The position numbers and the translations under genes were made by a program. Of a DNA stretch of 64,000 nucleotides, positions 28,307 to 37,011 are shown one piece after another. The notes under the pieces are model-generated. The model saw only the letters and a program-made list of their open reading frames with translations. It ran no database searches and had not been told where the DNA came from. The first letter of the stretch is position 1. Every line of letters starts with the position of its first letter. This stretch comes from Naasia lichenicola (GTDB lineage Bacteria; Actinomycetota; Actinomycetes; Actinomycetales; Microbacteriaceae): NCBI RefSeq assembly GCF_004801885.1, contig NZ_SSSM01000001.1, forward strand, positions 372,001-436,000, given 5' to 3'.

Positions 28307-29005
28307 TCAGCGGCGGTGGGCCGACGCGCGCCAGGTCATCAACGCGATGTTCGCCACCGCCGTCGCGATGCCCAAGACGACGAGGGGCGGGCCGATCTGC
28401 ACGAAGAGCTGAGAGCTGGCGTAGCCGAGCAGCTGAGGGTTGTCGAACACCGAGACCGTCGGGGCGCGGCCGTCGGAGGTCGGCTGATACACGCTGGAAT
28501 CGAAGTTGTAGCCGAAGATCATCGTCGCCCAGTTGTTGAGGAACAGCCAGCCTCCGCCGATCACCAGCGCGACGCTGATGACCCAGAGGGTGATGGTGAG
28601 CACTCGCGCCGAACTCGAGCCGGCCGGGGCGTCCAGGGGCGATCGGTCCGGCGGTGCGGCATCCGCTGCATCGGCGTCGCGAACGTCAGCCTTCTGCTCG
28701 GCGATCGGCGCGGAATCGGGCCCGTCGCTCGATGCGAGCGGACCGGACATCGCGGCTCCGCGGGCGGCGGGTGTCGCCGCAGGAGGTGACACCGGTGCTG
28801 GAAGCCGCGGGTGGTCGAACAGATCCTCGACCTGGCGGACGGCGTCGCTCCAGACGGGCACCACCGATCCGCGGGCGGCGGCCGAAGGATCGATGGGTCG
28901 GGCATTCGTCGTGAGCACTGGCGCGGTCGGGGCGGCACTTCCGTCCCAGCCGCGCTGGAACTCGGCGGGATGGCGAGGATCGAACGCCGGGTCGCTCTCG
29001 TGCAC
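28307..29005 (-). CDS. Hypothetical membrane protein with disordered N-terminus
   Basis: 232-aa protein not recognised beyond its layout: an Ala/Pro/Asp-rich, probably disordered cytoplasmic region (residues 1-135), then two hydrophobic helices (about 138-156 and 200-222) around a loop with NWATMIFGYNFDSSVYQP. It begins at GTG 29005 with TAGGGT 6 nt upstream. It lies convergent with the methylase (8-nt gap) and just after the PASTA-PBP gene on the same strand. Confidence 0.75.
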   Translation of the reverse strand: MHESDPAFDPRHPAEFQRGWDGSAAPTAPVLTTNARPIDPSAAARGSVVPVWSDAVRQVEDLFDHPRLPAPVSPPAATPAARGAAMSGPLASSDGPDSAPIAEQKADVRDADAADAAPPDRSPLDAPAGSSSARVLTITLWVISVALVIGGGWLFLNNWATMIFGYNFDSSVYQPTSDGRAPTVSVFDNPQLLGYASSQLFVQIGPPLVVLGIATAVANIALMTWRASAHRR

Positions 29006-29011
29006 ACCGTC

Positions 29012-29017
29012 ACCCTA
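29012..29017 (-). promoter_or_regulatory. -10 element of a leaderless membrane-protein mRNA
   Basis: TAGGGT on the minus strand, 6 nt from GTG 29005. Confidence 0.5.
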
Positions 29018-29104
29018 CGGCGAGCACTTGACGTGCGCACGTGCTGCGGACGGACGACTTCTGGTCCATCCGCAGTACTGCGGCGACTGCTGAGGGGCTG
29101 GGGA

Positions 29105-31729
29105 CTACGGGCAGGTGGCCTTGGCGTAGGTGAGGGTGATCGCGGTATCCGCGCGTGCGGCCGAGCCTGCGGCCACGCTCTGCGCCGTCGGCTTGCCCGT
29201 GCCGCCCGGGGTGACCTGACACTGCGGGGTGATGTTGCCGGCCGAGAAGCCCGCCTGTGTCCAGGCGACCGCCGCACCCGCCACCGAGTTGTACGGCGTG
29301 ACGAGGTCGGGGACCGTCTTCAACGCCCCGTTGCTCGTGTAAACCGTGATGTACGCGCCCTTGCTCGCCTCACCCGTGGGGTTGGTGCCGGAGACCTGGC
29401 CGGCCGGCAGGTTGGAGTCCTGCTGTCCGCCGTCCTGAGCGTTGAAGCCCGAGGCCTGCAGGATGCTCCTCGCCTGGTCGTAGCTGAGCCCGGTGACGCT
29501 CGGGATGTCGGACGTCTGGCCGCGCAGCAGCTCGCTGGCGGGGTCGGGGAACGCATCGCCGCCGTACTTCTGGTTGGCGACCTCCATGATCCGAGGCCAG
29601 ATGTTGTGGCGCAGGGTGGCGGCCTGGATGCCGTTGAACTTGATGTTCCGGAGGTTGACGAAGCCCGACGCGTTGAAGACTCCGACCGTGGTGGCGACCT
29701 TGGAGCTCGCGCCGCTCATCCAGGTCGCGAAGGCGTCGTCGGTGGTGCCCGTCTTGCTGAACATGGGCACCCGGGTGGTGATCCGGCTGTAGGAGGGTGA
29801 TCCGGTCCCGCCGGTGAGCGCCTTGTTGAGCGCATACTCCGTGGCGGCGGTGATCTTGGGATCGACGTTCTGCGAGCACTCCGACGGTGGCACAGGCACC
29901 TCTGTGCCGTCGGCCGCGACGATCCGCTCGATCGCGATGGGCTTGCAGTACATCCCGTTCGCGGCGACGGTGGCGAACGCGGCGGCCATCGTGAGCGGCG
30001 CGATCTCATTCGTGCCGAGCACCGATCCGGCGCCCTGCTCGAGGGGCGCGTACTGGGTCTTGCCGTCGGCGTCCAGGATCAGCTGACCATACTCGGGCGA
30101 CTCGGAGTCGGTGTTCCGCAGCAGATTGGCTCGATGGGCGCCCATCGACTCGGCGGTCTTGCGGATCTCGCAGAGATCGAGCTGCTTGGCCATGGCCATG
30201 AAGCCGGTGTTGCGCGAGGTCATGGTGTTGTCGAGAGCGGTGGCGAACTGGCCGTTGTCGAGTTCGTCGTTGTTGGGGTTGTAGCCGGGGAAGTAGACGG
30301 TGCCGCCGTTGCAGGAGTCGCGGAAGGCTCCCCAGTCGGTGGCCGGCTTGCGCGCGTCGGTGACCTCATTGAGGCCGTGGCCCTCCTTGAGCCACTCGGT
30401 GAGGGTGAACATCTTGTAGGTGGAGCCGGGCTGGAAGCCGCTCGATCCGCCGTAGTCCTCGTCGGTGTTGTAGTTCACCGCGCTGTAGTTGGCGCCGCTG
30501 CCCAAGACCTCGGGGTCGGCGGAATAGTCCTTGTTCTGCGCCATGGCCAGGATCTTGCCCGTGCCCGGCTGGACCGATACGGCGACCGATCCGATGTCGA
30601 TTCCGTCGGCGGACTTGGGCACGAACTCGTTGATCGCGTTCTGCGCCGTGTTCTGCAGGTCGAGGTCGAGGGTCGTGTAGACGTCGTAGCCGGCACGCAC
30701 GAAGGTGGACCAGCGGGTGTCCTCGTCGGGGCCGAAGAACTCGTCGTTCTGGAAGATGCGCGTGATGTAGTCGCAGAAGTAGCCGGCGCCGGCCGGAGCG
30801 CTCGCACAGCCGGTGCTCGCCTGGTGGATGTCCGGAGTCACCGGGCTGGCGACCGCCTCGTCGTGCTCGGTCTGGGTGATCAGGTCCTGATCGAGCATGT
30901 CGTCGATGATGCTGTCGCGACGGATCTTGTTCTGCGAGTAGCCGTCGGCGGCGCCGTTGATCTCGGCCCCTGTGTAGTCGAGCCGGAACTTCTCGGGGTT
31001 GTTGACGATCGCGATCAGGCTGGCCGCCTGCGCCAGGGTGAGGTTCGCGGCGGTGGTGTTGAAGTAGTAGTTGGCCGCGGCCTCGATGCCGTACACCCGA
31101 CCGCCGAAGCCGGCGATGTTGAGGTAGCCGAGGAGGATCTGATCCTTCGTGTACTTCTTCTCGAGCCCGATCGCGAGGCGCATCTCGCGCAGCTTGCGAC
31201 TGGGGCTCGGCGCCACCTCGGCCTCGTAGGCCTTGTCGATCTCATCGGGATCGGTCAGTCCGCGGATGGCGTTGTTGATCCGGACGTTCTTGACGTACTG
31301 CTGGGTGATCGACGAGCCGCCCTGCACGTCGTTTCCGCGCAGGTTGCTGAGGATGGCGCGGGTCGTGCCCATGATGTCGACGCCGCCGTGCTCGTAGAAG
31401 CGGCGGTCCTCGCCGGCGACGGCTGCGTTCTTGGCGTAGCCCGATATCTGGTCCCAGGCCACCTCGACGCGGTTCTCGTCGTAGAAGCTCGCGAGCAGCA
31501 CGGGGGAGCCGTCGGTGTTGGTGGCGTAGATGTTGGTCCGCTGGGAGAGCTCGCCGATCTCGAGGTAGGTCGGAAGGTCCTCGAAGATGCCGATCGTGTC
31601 GGTCGCGGCCATGCTGGTGAGCGCGATGGCCGGGGTGATGGCCACCGTCGCGAGGACGCCGGCCGCGGCGCTGACGGCGACGAAGCCGATGAAGCCTCCG
31701 AGCCTGCTCGCCACGCGGGGATTAGCCAA
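29105..31729 (-). CDS. Bifunctional class A penicillin-binding protein with PASTA domains
   Basis: Peptidoglycan synthase of 874 aa from TTG 31729. Order: short cytoplasmic tail, one helix (GGFIGFVAVSAAAGVLATVA), GT51 glycosyltransferase (GEDRRFYEHGGVD, GGSSITQQYVKN, EKKYTKDQILLGYLN), transpeptidase with SxxK in PGSTYKMF, SRN, and KTG in FSKTGTTDDAFATWM, then two C-terminal PASTA-like repeats. It polymerises and cross-links cell wall outside the membrane; PASTA domains may bind muropeptides or beta-lactams. TTG 31729 has AAAGGG about 6 nt upstream; a longer in-frame start at 31795 is less likely. Confidence 0.93.
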   Translation of the reverse strand: MANPRVASRLGGFIGFVAVSAAAGVLATVAITPAIALTSMAATDTIGIFEDLPTYLEIGELSQRTNIYATNTDGSPVLLASFYDENRVEVAWDQISGYAKNAAVAGEDRRFYEHGGVDIMGTTRAILSNLRGNDVQGGSSITQQYVKNVRINNAIRGLTDPDEIDKAYEAEVAPSPSRKLREMRLAIGLEKKYTKDQILLGYLNIAGFGGRVYGIEAAANYYFNTTAANLTLAQAASLIAIVNNPEKFRLDYTGAEINGAADGYSQNKIRRDSIIDDMLDQDLITQTEHDEAVASPVTPDIHQASTGCASAPAGAGYFCDYITRIFQNDEFFGPDEDTRWSTFVRAGYDVYTTLDLDLQNTAQNAINEFVPKSADGIDIGSVAVSVQPGTGKILAMAQNKDYSADPEVLGSGANYSAVNYNTDEDYGGSSGFQPGSTYKMFTLTEWLKEGHGLNEVTDARKPATDWGAFRDSCNGGTVYFPGYNPNNDELDNGQFATALDNTMTSRNTGFMAMAKQLDLCEIRKTAESMGAHRANLLRNTDSESPEYGQLILDADGKTQYAPLEQGAGSVLGTNEIAPLTMAAAFATVAANGMYCKPIAIERIVAADGTEVPVPPSECSQNVDPKITAATEYALNKALTGGTGSPSYSRITTRVPMFSKTGTTDDAFATWMSGASSKVATTVGVFNASGFVNLRNIKFNGIQAATLRHNIWPRIMEVANQKYGGDAFPDPASELLRGQTSDIPSVTGLSYDQARSILQASGFNAQDGGQQDSNLPAGQVSGTNPTGEASKGAYITVYTSNGALKTVPDLVTPYNSVAGAAVAWTQAGFSAGNITPQCQVTPGGTGKPTAQSVAAGSAARADTAITLTYAKATCP

Positions 31730-31866
31730 TTCTCGCCCTTTCCGCCGCCAGGATACGTGAGGCGGGCGACACCTCCGTGCCACGGCGTCCGGCACGGCGG
31801 TTTGCCAGGCGATCGTGATGAAGCCGTGACGCGCGGATCCGCACGGCCATCCGCGGCGCTCCTGGT

Positions 31867-31907
31867 GCGCCTCAGTGTCGTCGCGCCTCAGTGTCGTCGC
31901 GCCTCAG
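31867..31907 (+). repeat. 16-bp tandem repeat upstream of the D,D-carboxypeptidase
   Basis: GCGCCTCAGTGTCGTC repeated 2.5 times (31867-31882, 31883-31898, 31899-31907) just upstream of the -10 element of the carboxypeptidase gene, in the divergent region with the PBP gene. Confidence 0.75.
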
Positions 31908-31929
31908 GGCCGCTCGGACCTGGCCCGCC

Positions 31930-31935
31930 TAGCAT
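31930..31935 (+). promoter_or_regulatory. -10 element of a leaderless carboxypeptidase mRNA
   Basis: TAGCAT, 6 nt before GTG 31942. The tandem repeat ends 22 nt upstream, so repeat number could shift promoter spacing. Confidence 0.5.
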
Positions 31936-31941
31936 GAGCGG

Positions 31942-33294
31942 GTGCAGCAGGCGACGAGACGATCGAGCGACCGTTTCGGCAGCTCTCACAGCTCGAGCGG
32001 TGAGAGCGACGGCACACCCGAGCGGACGCTGCGCCGTCGCCGGGCCATCCGGCGGCGCCGCCGGATCGCCGTGTTCAGCGTCCTGGGAGTGCTGCTCGCA
32101 CTGCTCATCGGCACCGGCGTCTACCTTCCCGCAGCGGCGTCGGCCGCCGTGCCGGCAGCGCTGCCGACCGTCACACAGCCCGTGCTGCCCGCCGTGGATC
32201 CGGTGGTCAGCCCGGTCTGGCCGAGCTTCGGGCGCGGCGCGATCGGCGCGACGGGCTTCGACGGCGTGCTGGCCTCCAGCGGCGATCAGAGCGCCTTCCC
32301 GATCGCGAGCATCACCAAGGTCGTCACCGCTATGGTCGTGCTCGACGCGCATCCTCTCGCCGAGGGCGAGGACGGGCCCGAGATCGAGTTCACCTCCGCC
32401 GACGTCGAGATCCTCGACGAGGTGCTCGCCCAGGACGGCTCGTGGCAGGCCGTCGAGCCGGGGGTGGTGATGAGTCAGCGCGAAGTGATGGAGACGATGC
32501 TCATCCCGTCCGCCAACAACTACGCCGAATCGCTCGCCGTATGGGCGTACGGATCGGTGGACGCGTATCTGGCGGCGGCGCGAGCCTGGCTCGACGGCCA
32601 CGGGCTGACCGACACGACCGTTGTGGACACCAACGGACTGAATGCCGGGGACACGAGCACTCCGGCGAATCTGGTCGCGCTCGGCCAGCTGGCGCTCGCC
32701 CAGCCGGCCATCGCCGCGATCGTGGTCAAGCAGAGTGCCGAGGAGCCCTACGTCGGCGAGATCGACAACACGAATGGGCTGCTCGGAACTTCGGGGATCG
32801 ACGGGATCAAGACCGGCACCACGGACGAGGCCGGCGCCTGCCTGCTCTTCTCGACCGATGTGGTGGTCGGAGCGCAGTCGATCACCGTCGTCGGAGTGAT
32901 CCTCGGAGCCGAGGATCACGACGTGCTCGACGCAGCGGTGCTCGATCTGCTGGCCAGCGTGACCCCCGGGTTCCAGGAGCTTCCGCTCGTGACGGAGGGT
33001 GAGGCGTTCGCCAGCTACGAGACGGTCTGGGGCGAGACGGCGACCGCCGTGAGCAGCGAGACCAAGTCGGTGCTCGTCTGGTCCGGAAGCGACACGACGT
33101 CCACCGCCGCCGTGACCGCGGAGCCGCTGGACGAGGGCACGGCAGGCGAAAGCGTCGGCCAGGTCGACTTCACCGTGGGCAGTCAGACCGTCTCGGTGCC
33201 GCTGGTGCTCGACGCCGCCATCGAGGAGCCGGACTTCGAGTGGCGCGTGATGCACCCGCCGTGGACGCGAGACGACCTGGCGCCCGCCGCCTAG
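31942..33294 (+). CDS. Serine-type D-alanyl-D-alanine carboxypeptidase
   Basis: Low-molecular-mass PBP of 450 aa. Basic cytoplasmic N-terminus, one helix (VLGVLLALLIGTGVYLPAAA, about residues 48-68), then the penicilloyl-serine triad: SITK, SAN (IPSANNYAE) and KTG (GIKTGTTDEAG). It trims D-Ala from peptidoglycan stem peptides and limits cross-linking. The C-terminal 110 residues form a beta-rich domain without a recognised family. Divergent from the PASTA-PBP, giving a two-gene cell-wall locus. Confidence 0.9.
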   Translation: MQQATRRSSDRFGSSHSSSGESDGTPERTLRRRRAIRRRRRIAVFSVLGVLLALLIGTGVYLPAAASAAVPAALPTVTQPVLPAVDPVVSPVWPSFGRGAIGATGFDGVLASSGDQSAFPIASITKVVTAMVVLDAHPLAEGEDGPEIEFTSADVEILDEVLAQDGSWQAVEPGVVMSQREVMETMLIPSANNYAESLAVWAYGSVDAYLAAARAWLDGHGLTDTTVVDTNGLNAGDTSTPANLVALGQLALAQPAIAAIVVKQSAEEPYVGEIDNTNGLLGTSGIDGIKTGTTDEAGACLLFSTDVVVGAQSITVVGVILGAEDHDVLDAAVLDLLASVTPGFQELPLVTEGEAFASYETVWGETATAVSSETKSVLVWSGSDTTSTAAVTAEPLDEGTAGESVGQVDFTVGSQTVSVPLVLDAAIEEPDFEWRVMHPPWTRDDLAPAA

Positions 33295-33301
33295 TCCTGC
33301 T

Positions 33302-34138
33302 TCAGGGCACGGGGTCGCCCGAGGTCGCCGAGACGTCGGCGCCCGCAGCATCCACGGCCGCACGAGAGAGGAACGGCCCGACATCGGGTCGCTTCGGCAG
33401 GATGTTGTCACCCGACGAGACGCGCCGGATCCGCCGGATCACCCAGGGCACGAAGTACTCGCGAGCCCAGACGAGATCCTCGGAGCGCGCTGCGCGCCAG
33501 GTCGTCTTCGGCAGCGGCTCGGGCTTCATCGGCTCGAGGTCGTTCTCCACGCCGAGGGTGCGCAGCACCATCCGCGCGACGGTGTGGTGACCGAGCGGCG
33601 CGAGATGCAGCCGATCCCGATCCCACATCCGGGCGTCTTGGATGTCGGTCAGCGCCCATTGATCGGCGATCAGGGCGTCATGCTGGGCGGCGACCCGGCG
33701 GAGGTTCTCGTTGTAGATGGCGACCTTGCCGCGGATCCGCTGGAAGACGGGGGAGAAGCCGACGTCCACCCCGGTGAAGACGACGATGGTGGCGCCCGTC
33801 TCCGCCAGCCTGGTGAGAGCTGTGCCGAACTCGGCGGCGAGCGCATCCGGATCGCTCCCGGGCCGGATGACGTCATTGCCGCCTGCCGAGATGGTGATCA
33901 GATCGGGCTTCAGCGCGATGGCCGGCTCGATCTGCTCGGTCACGATCTGATGGAGCAGCTTGCCGCGTACCGCGAGGTTCGCGTAGGCGAAGTCGGGCGC
34001 CGACTCGGCGAGCACCTCGGCGACGCGATCCGCCCATCCGCGATTGCCGCCGACGCTCTCGGGCTCGGGATCGCCGATGCCCTCGGTGAAGGAATCGCCC
34101 AGCGCCACATACCGGAGCCACGGGTGCTCGCTCGTCAA
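33302..34138 (-). CDS. SGNH/GDSL-type hydrolase
   Basis: Lipase/esterase-like hydrolase of 278 aa from TTG 34138. Block I is YVALGDSFTEG (nucleophilic Ser), block III ISAGGNDVIRPG, block V DRLHLAPLGHHTVA with the Asp-His pair. No signal peptide, so probably cytoplasmic; substrates in this fold range from acyl esters to carbohydrate esters. TTG 34138 has GGGAGG 4 nt upstream; the in-frame extension to 34336 would run through the promoter of the divergent helicase. Confidence 0.85.
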   Translation of the reverse strand: MTSEHPWLRYVALGDSFTEGIGDPEPESVGGNRGWADRVAEVLAESAPDFAYANLAVRGKLLHQIVTEQIEPAIALKPDLITISAGGNDVIRPGSDPDALAAEFGTALTRLAETGATIVVFTGVDVGFSPVFQRIRGKVAIYNENLRRVAAQHDALIADQWALTDIQDARMWDRDRLHLAPLGHHTVARMVLRTLGVENDLEPMKPEPLPKTTWRAARSEDLVWAREYFVPWVIRRIRRVSSGDNILPKRPDVGPFLSRAAVDAAGADVSATSGDPVP

Positions 34139-34268
34139 AAGACCTCCCAGGATCGCGTTCCGCTGCTTCCATTCTGATCCCGATCCGAGGCGCTCCTGAC
34201 ACGCCGACGGCACCCGCGGGACTACGCGGAACACGTCCGAGAGGCGCGGCGAAGTCGGAGCGCGCCGG

Positions 34269-34274
34269 TAAAGT
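34269..34274 (+). promoter_or_regulatory. -10 element of a leaderless helicase mRNA
   Basis: TAAAGT, 8 nt before GTG 34283. Confidence 0.45.
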
Positions 34275-34282
34275 TCCATCAA

Positions 34283-36076
34283 GTGACGGCCCCCCACCTC
34301 TTCGACCCGACAGCGGGGACCTCGGCCGCCGAGCACCTGTCACCGTCGTTTCCGGAGCGCGCCGCCTGGGGCACGGCGGGCAAGCTGCGGGCCTGGCAGG
34401 AGGAGGCGCTCACCGCCTACTTCGACCGGAATCCGCGGGACTTCCTCGCCGCCGCGACACCCGGCGCCGGCAAGACCACGTTCGCCCTCCGCCTCGCCAA
34501 GGAGCTGCTGGCGCGCCGCGAGATCGATCGGATCACCGTCGTCGCGCCGACCGAGCACCTCAAGCAGCAGTGGGCGGAGGCCGCCGACAAGGTGGCCATC
34601 CACCTGGATCCCGTGTTCCGCAACCGCGACAAGTGGCAGGGCCGGCACTATCACGGGGTCGCAGTGACCTATGCGCAGGTCGTCGCGGATGCGTCCGTGC
34701 ACCGCGCGATGACCGACTCCGCGCGCACCCTGGTCATCCTCGACGAGGTGCATCACGGCGGCGACGCCCTCAGCTGGGGCGACGCGATCCGCGAGTCCTT
34801 CGAGACCGCCACCCGGCGGCTGTCCCTCAGCGGGACGCCGTTCCGCTCGGACACTGCGGCGATCCCCTTCGTGGAGTACGTCCGTGACAACCAGGGCATC
34901 CGCGTCTCGCGCACCGACTACGCCTACGGCTACGGCCGTGCCCTCGAGGACGGCGTCGTCCGGCCGGTGATCTTCATGGTCTACGCCGGGCTGATGCGCT
35001 GGAAGTCCGGCACCGGCGAGGACATGGAGGCCAAGCTCGGCGAGGGCAACACCAAGGACATCACCTCGCAGGCCTGGCGGACGGCCCTCGATCCGTCGGG
35101 CGACTGGATCCCCGCGGTGCTGGCCGCGGCGGACCAGCGCCTGACTGAGGTGCGCCAGGGCGTGCCCGACGCCGGCGGTCTGGTGATCGCGACCGACCAG
35201 TTCGTCGCCCGTGCCTACGCCAAGATCCTCGAGAACATCTGCGGCGAGGAGGTCACCATCGTCCTCTCGGACGAGAAGGCGGCCAGCGAGCGGATCTCCG
35301 AGTACTCGAAGAACACCAAGCGCTGGATGGTCGCCGTCCGCATGGTGTCCGAGGGCGTCGATGTGCCGCGCCTCGCCGTCGGCGTCTACGCCACCTCGTC
35401 GTCCACACCGCTGTTCTTCGCTCAGGCCGTCGGCCGCTTCGTGCGGGCCCGGCGTCGCGGCGAGACCGCGTCGATCTTCCTGCCGAACGTGCCGAGCCTG
35501 ATGGGCCTGGCCAATTCGATGGAGGTGCAGCGGGATCACGCGCTGGACCGAATGTCGACCGACGACGGACTCGACGACAGCCTGCTCGAGTCGGCCAACC
35601 GCTCCGAGAAGGCCTCCGACCTGCTGCAGGCGGAGTTCGAGTTCCAGGCCGTCAGCTCCGACGCGACCTTCGACCGGGTGCTCTACGAGGGCGGCGAGTT
35701 CGGCTTCGAGGCCGAGGTCGGCAGCATGGAGGAGCTCGACTTCCTCGGCATCCCGGGACTGCTCGAACCCGACGAGGTGCGCGAGCTGCTGCAGCATCGC
35801 CAGCAGCGGCAGGAGAAGCGCCGCAAGAAGACGGGGGAGCCGAAGCCCGTCGCCGAGGGGGAGCTCGCTCCCGCCCCGATGTTCCGCAACCTCAAGGAGC
35901 AGCGCAGCCTGCTCAACAGCCTCGTCGGGCTGTGGGCGAAGACCTCGGGCGACACCCATCCGATGGTGCATGCGGAGCTCCGCCGGATCTGCGGCGGCCC
36001 GCCGGTCGCGCAGGCCAGCGTGACCCAGCTGCAGTCGCGGATCGAGCTGCTCCGCAAGCGGATGGCCGGTCACTAG
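34283..36076 (+). CDS. DEAD/DEAH-box helicase (superfamily 2)
   Basis: SF2 helicase of 597 aa: Q-like region RAWQEEALTAYF, Walker A TPGAGKTTFAL near residue 60, motif II ILDEVHH, motif III SGTPFRSD, and motif VI-like QAVGRFVRARR. The C-terminal 150 residues are Lys/Glu-rich and lack a known nuclease domain. Resembles Rad25/XPB-like or restriction-type translocases, but no methylase or nuclease partner is adjacent, so a general DNA repair or recombination role is likelier. It is followed 38 nt later by a putative DNA-glycosylase-family gene. Confidence 0.88.
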   Translation: MTAPHLFDPTAGTSAAEHLSPSFPERAAWGTAGKLRAWQEEALTAYFDRNPRDFLAAATPGAGKTTFALRLAKELLARREIDRITVVAPTEHLKQQWAEAADKVAIHLDPVFRNRDKWQGRHYHGVAVTYAQVVADASVHRAMTDSARTLVILDEVHHGGDALSWGDAIRESFETATRRLSLSGTPFRSDTAAIPFVEYVRDNQGIRVSRTDYAYGYGRALEDGVVRPVIFMVYAGLMRWKSGTGEDMEAKLGEGNTKDITSQAWRTALDPSGDWIPAVLAAADQRLTEVRQGVPDAGGLVIATDQFVARAYAKILENICGEEVTIVLSDEKAASERISEYSKNTKRWMVAVRMVSEGVDVPRLAVGVYATSSSTPLFFAQAVGRFVRARRRGETASIFLPNVPSLMGLANSMEVQRDHALDRMSTDDGLDDSLLESANRSEKASDLLQAEFEFQAVSSDATFDRVLYEGGEFGFEAEVGSMEELDFLGIPGLLEPDEVRELLQHRQQRQEKRRKKTGEPKPVAEGELAPAPMFRNLKEQRSLLNSLVGLWAKTSGDTHPMVHAELRRICGGPPVAQASVTQLQSRIELLRKRMAGH

Positions 36077-36102
36077 GGCTTCGGCGACCCTCCCGTCACT
36101 CG

Positions 36103-36108
36103 TACGCT
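36103..36108 (+). promoter_or_regulatory. -10 element of a leaderless MSMEG_6728-like mRNA
   Basis: TACGCT, 6 nt before GTG 36115. Confidence 0.5.
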
Positions 36109-36114
36109 TTCCGG

Positions 36115-36957
36115 GTGCAGACCTTCCTCCCGTATCCCGACTTCGCGGAGAGCTCCGCCATCCTCGACCAGGCACGACTCGGCAAGCAGCGGGTCGAGAC
36201 GCTGCAGGTGCTCCGCTCGCTGCTCATCCCGACCTACGGCTGGCAGAACCACCCGGTCAGCCGGATGTGGCGCGGCTTCATCCCCGGTCTCACCGCGTAC
36301 GGCCTGGCGAACGTCGACGCCTGGACGGCGCGGGGTCATGCGGACAGCACGCGCGACCTGATCGCCGAATTCGCCCCCGAGGTCGTCGGGATGTCGCAGG
36401 ACGAGCTGGCAGCTGCGGGACTGCTGCCGAGGTGGATCGGCGATGAGCAGATCCACCTCAGTCACCGGTCCAACCTCATCCGCAAGGACGCGGGCTTCTA
36501 CGGGGCGATCTTCCCCACCACCCCGGGCGACCTGGACTACGTCTGGCCCGGATCAGGGGTCGGCCGCGAACCCGATCTTCGCGGCGAGCGGCGCTGGGTG
36601 CTGCGGGCGGCGGACCACTCGACCCAGCAGCGCTGGCGCGAGGACGGAGTGGTCGAGATCAGCGAGAAGTCTCCGCGGGGCAAGGACACGCCCGCCTGGC
36701 GCGCCCAGGTGGCGGAGTTCGTGGATGCGCTGACGCCCGGCACCGAGATCGACGTGCTCGTCGGCAACGACGCGGTGCTGGCCCACGCACTGGTGACCGG
36801 AGAGCTGCTGACCCGCAGCGACGAGCAGGACCGACTCCACTTCGTGCGCACCGCCGAGTTCGTCGGCGAGACCAGCCGAACGGACTACAAGGTGCCCGCG
36901 GTCCTGCAAGATCCGCGCTCGCTGTTCCTGGCGCCGTTGGCGGCGCCTTCGGTCTGA
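36115..36957 (+). CDS. MSMEG_6728-family protein (pyrimidine-dimer glycosylase-like domain)
   Basis: 280-aa protein opening MQTFLPYPDFAESSAILD, the hallmark of the actinobacterial MSMEG_6728 family. RLGKQRVETLQVL and GWQNHPVSRMWRGF match the T4 endonuclease V-like Pyr_excise domain (about residues 1-145), which cleaves at UV pyrimidine dimers. The C-terminal half has no recognised domain. Function in actinobacteria is not demonstrated to my knowledge. GTG 36115 is supported by TACGCT. Adjacent to the helicase, a DNA-repair pairing is plausible. Confidence 0.8.
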   Translation: MQTFLPYPDFAESSAILDQARLGKQRVETLQVLRSLLIPTYGWQNHPVSRMWRGFIPGLTAYGLANVDAWTARGHADSTRDLIAEFAPEVVGMSQDELAAAGLLPRWIGDEQIHLSHRSNLIRKDAGFYGAIFPTTPGDLDYVWPGSGVGREPDLRGERRWVLRAADHSTQQRWREDGVVEISEKSPRGKDTPAWRAQVAEFVDALTPGTEIDVLVGNDAVLAHALVTGELLTRSDEQDRLHFVRTAEFVGETSRTDYKVPAVLQDPRSLFLAPLAAPSV

Positions 36958-37011
36958 GGAGTCCGCCGGGCGGGCGGCAGGCTCACCGGGCTCGACTCAG
37001 GGCAGCTCAGC

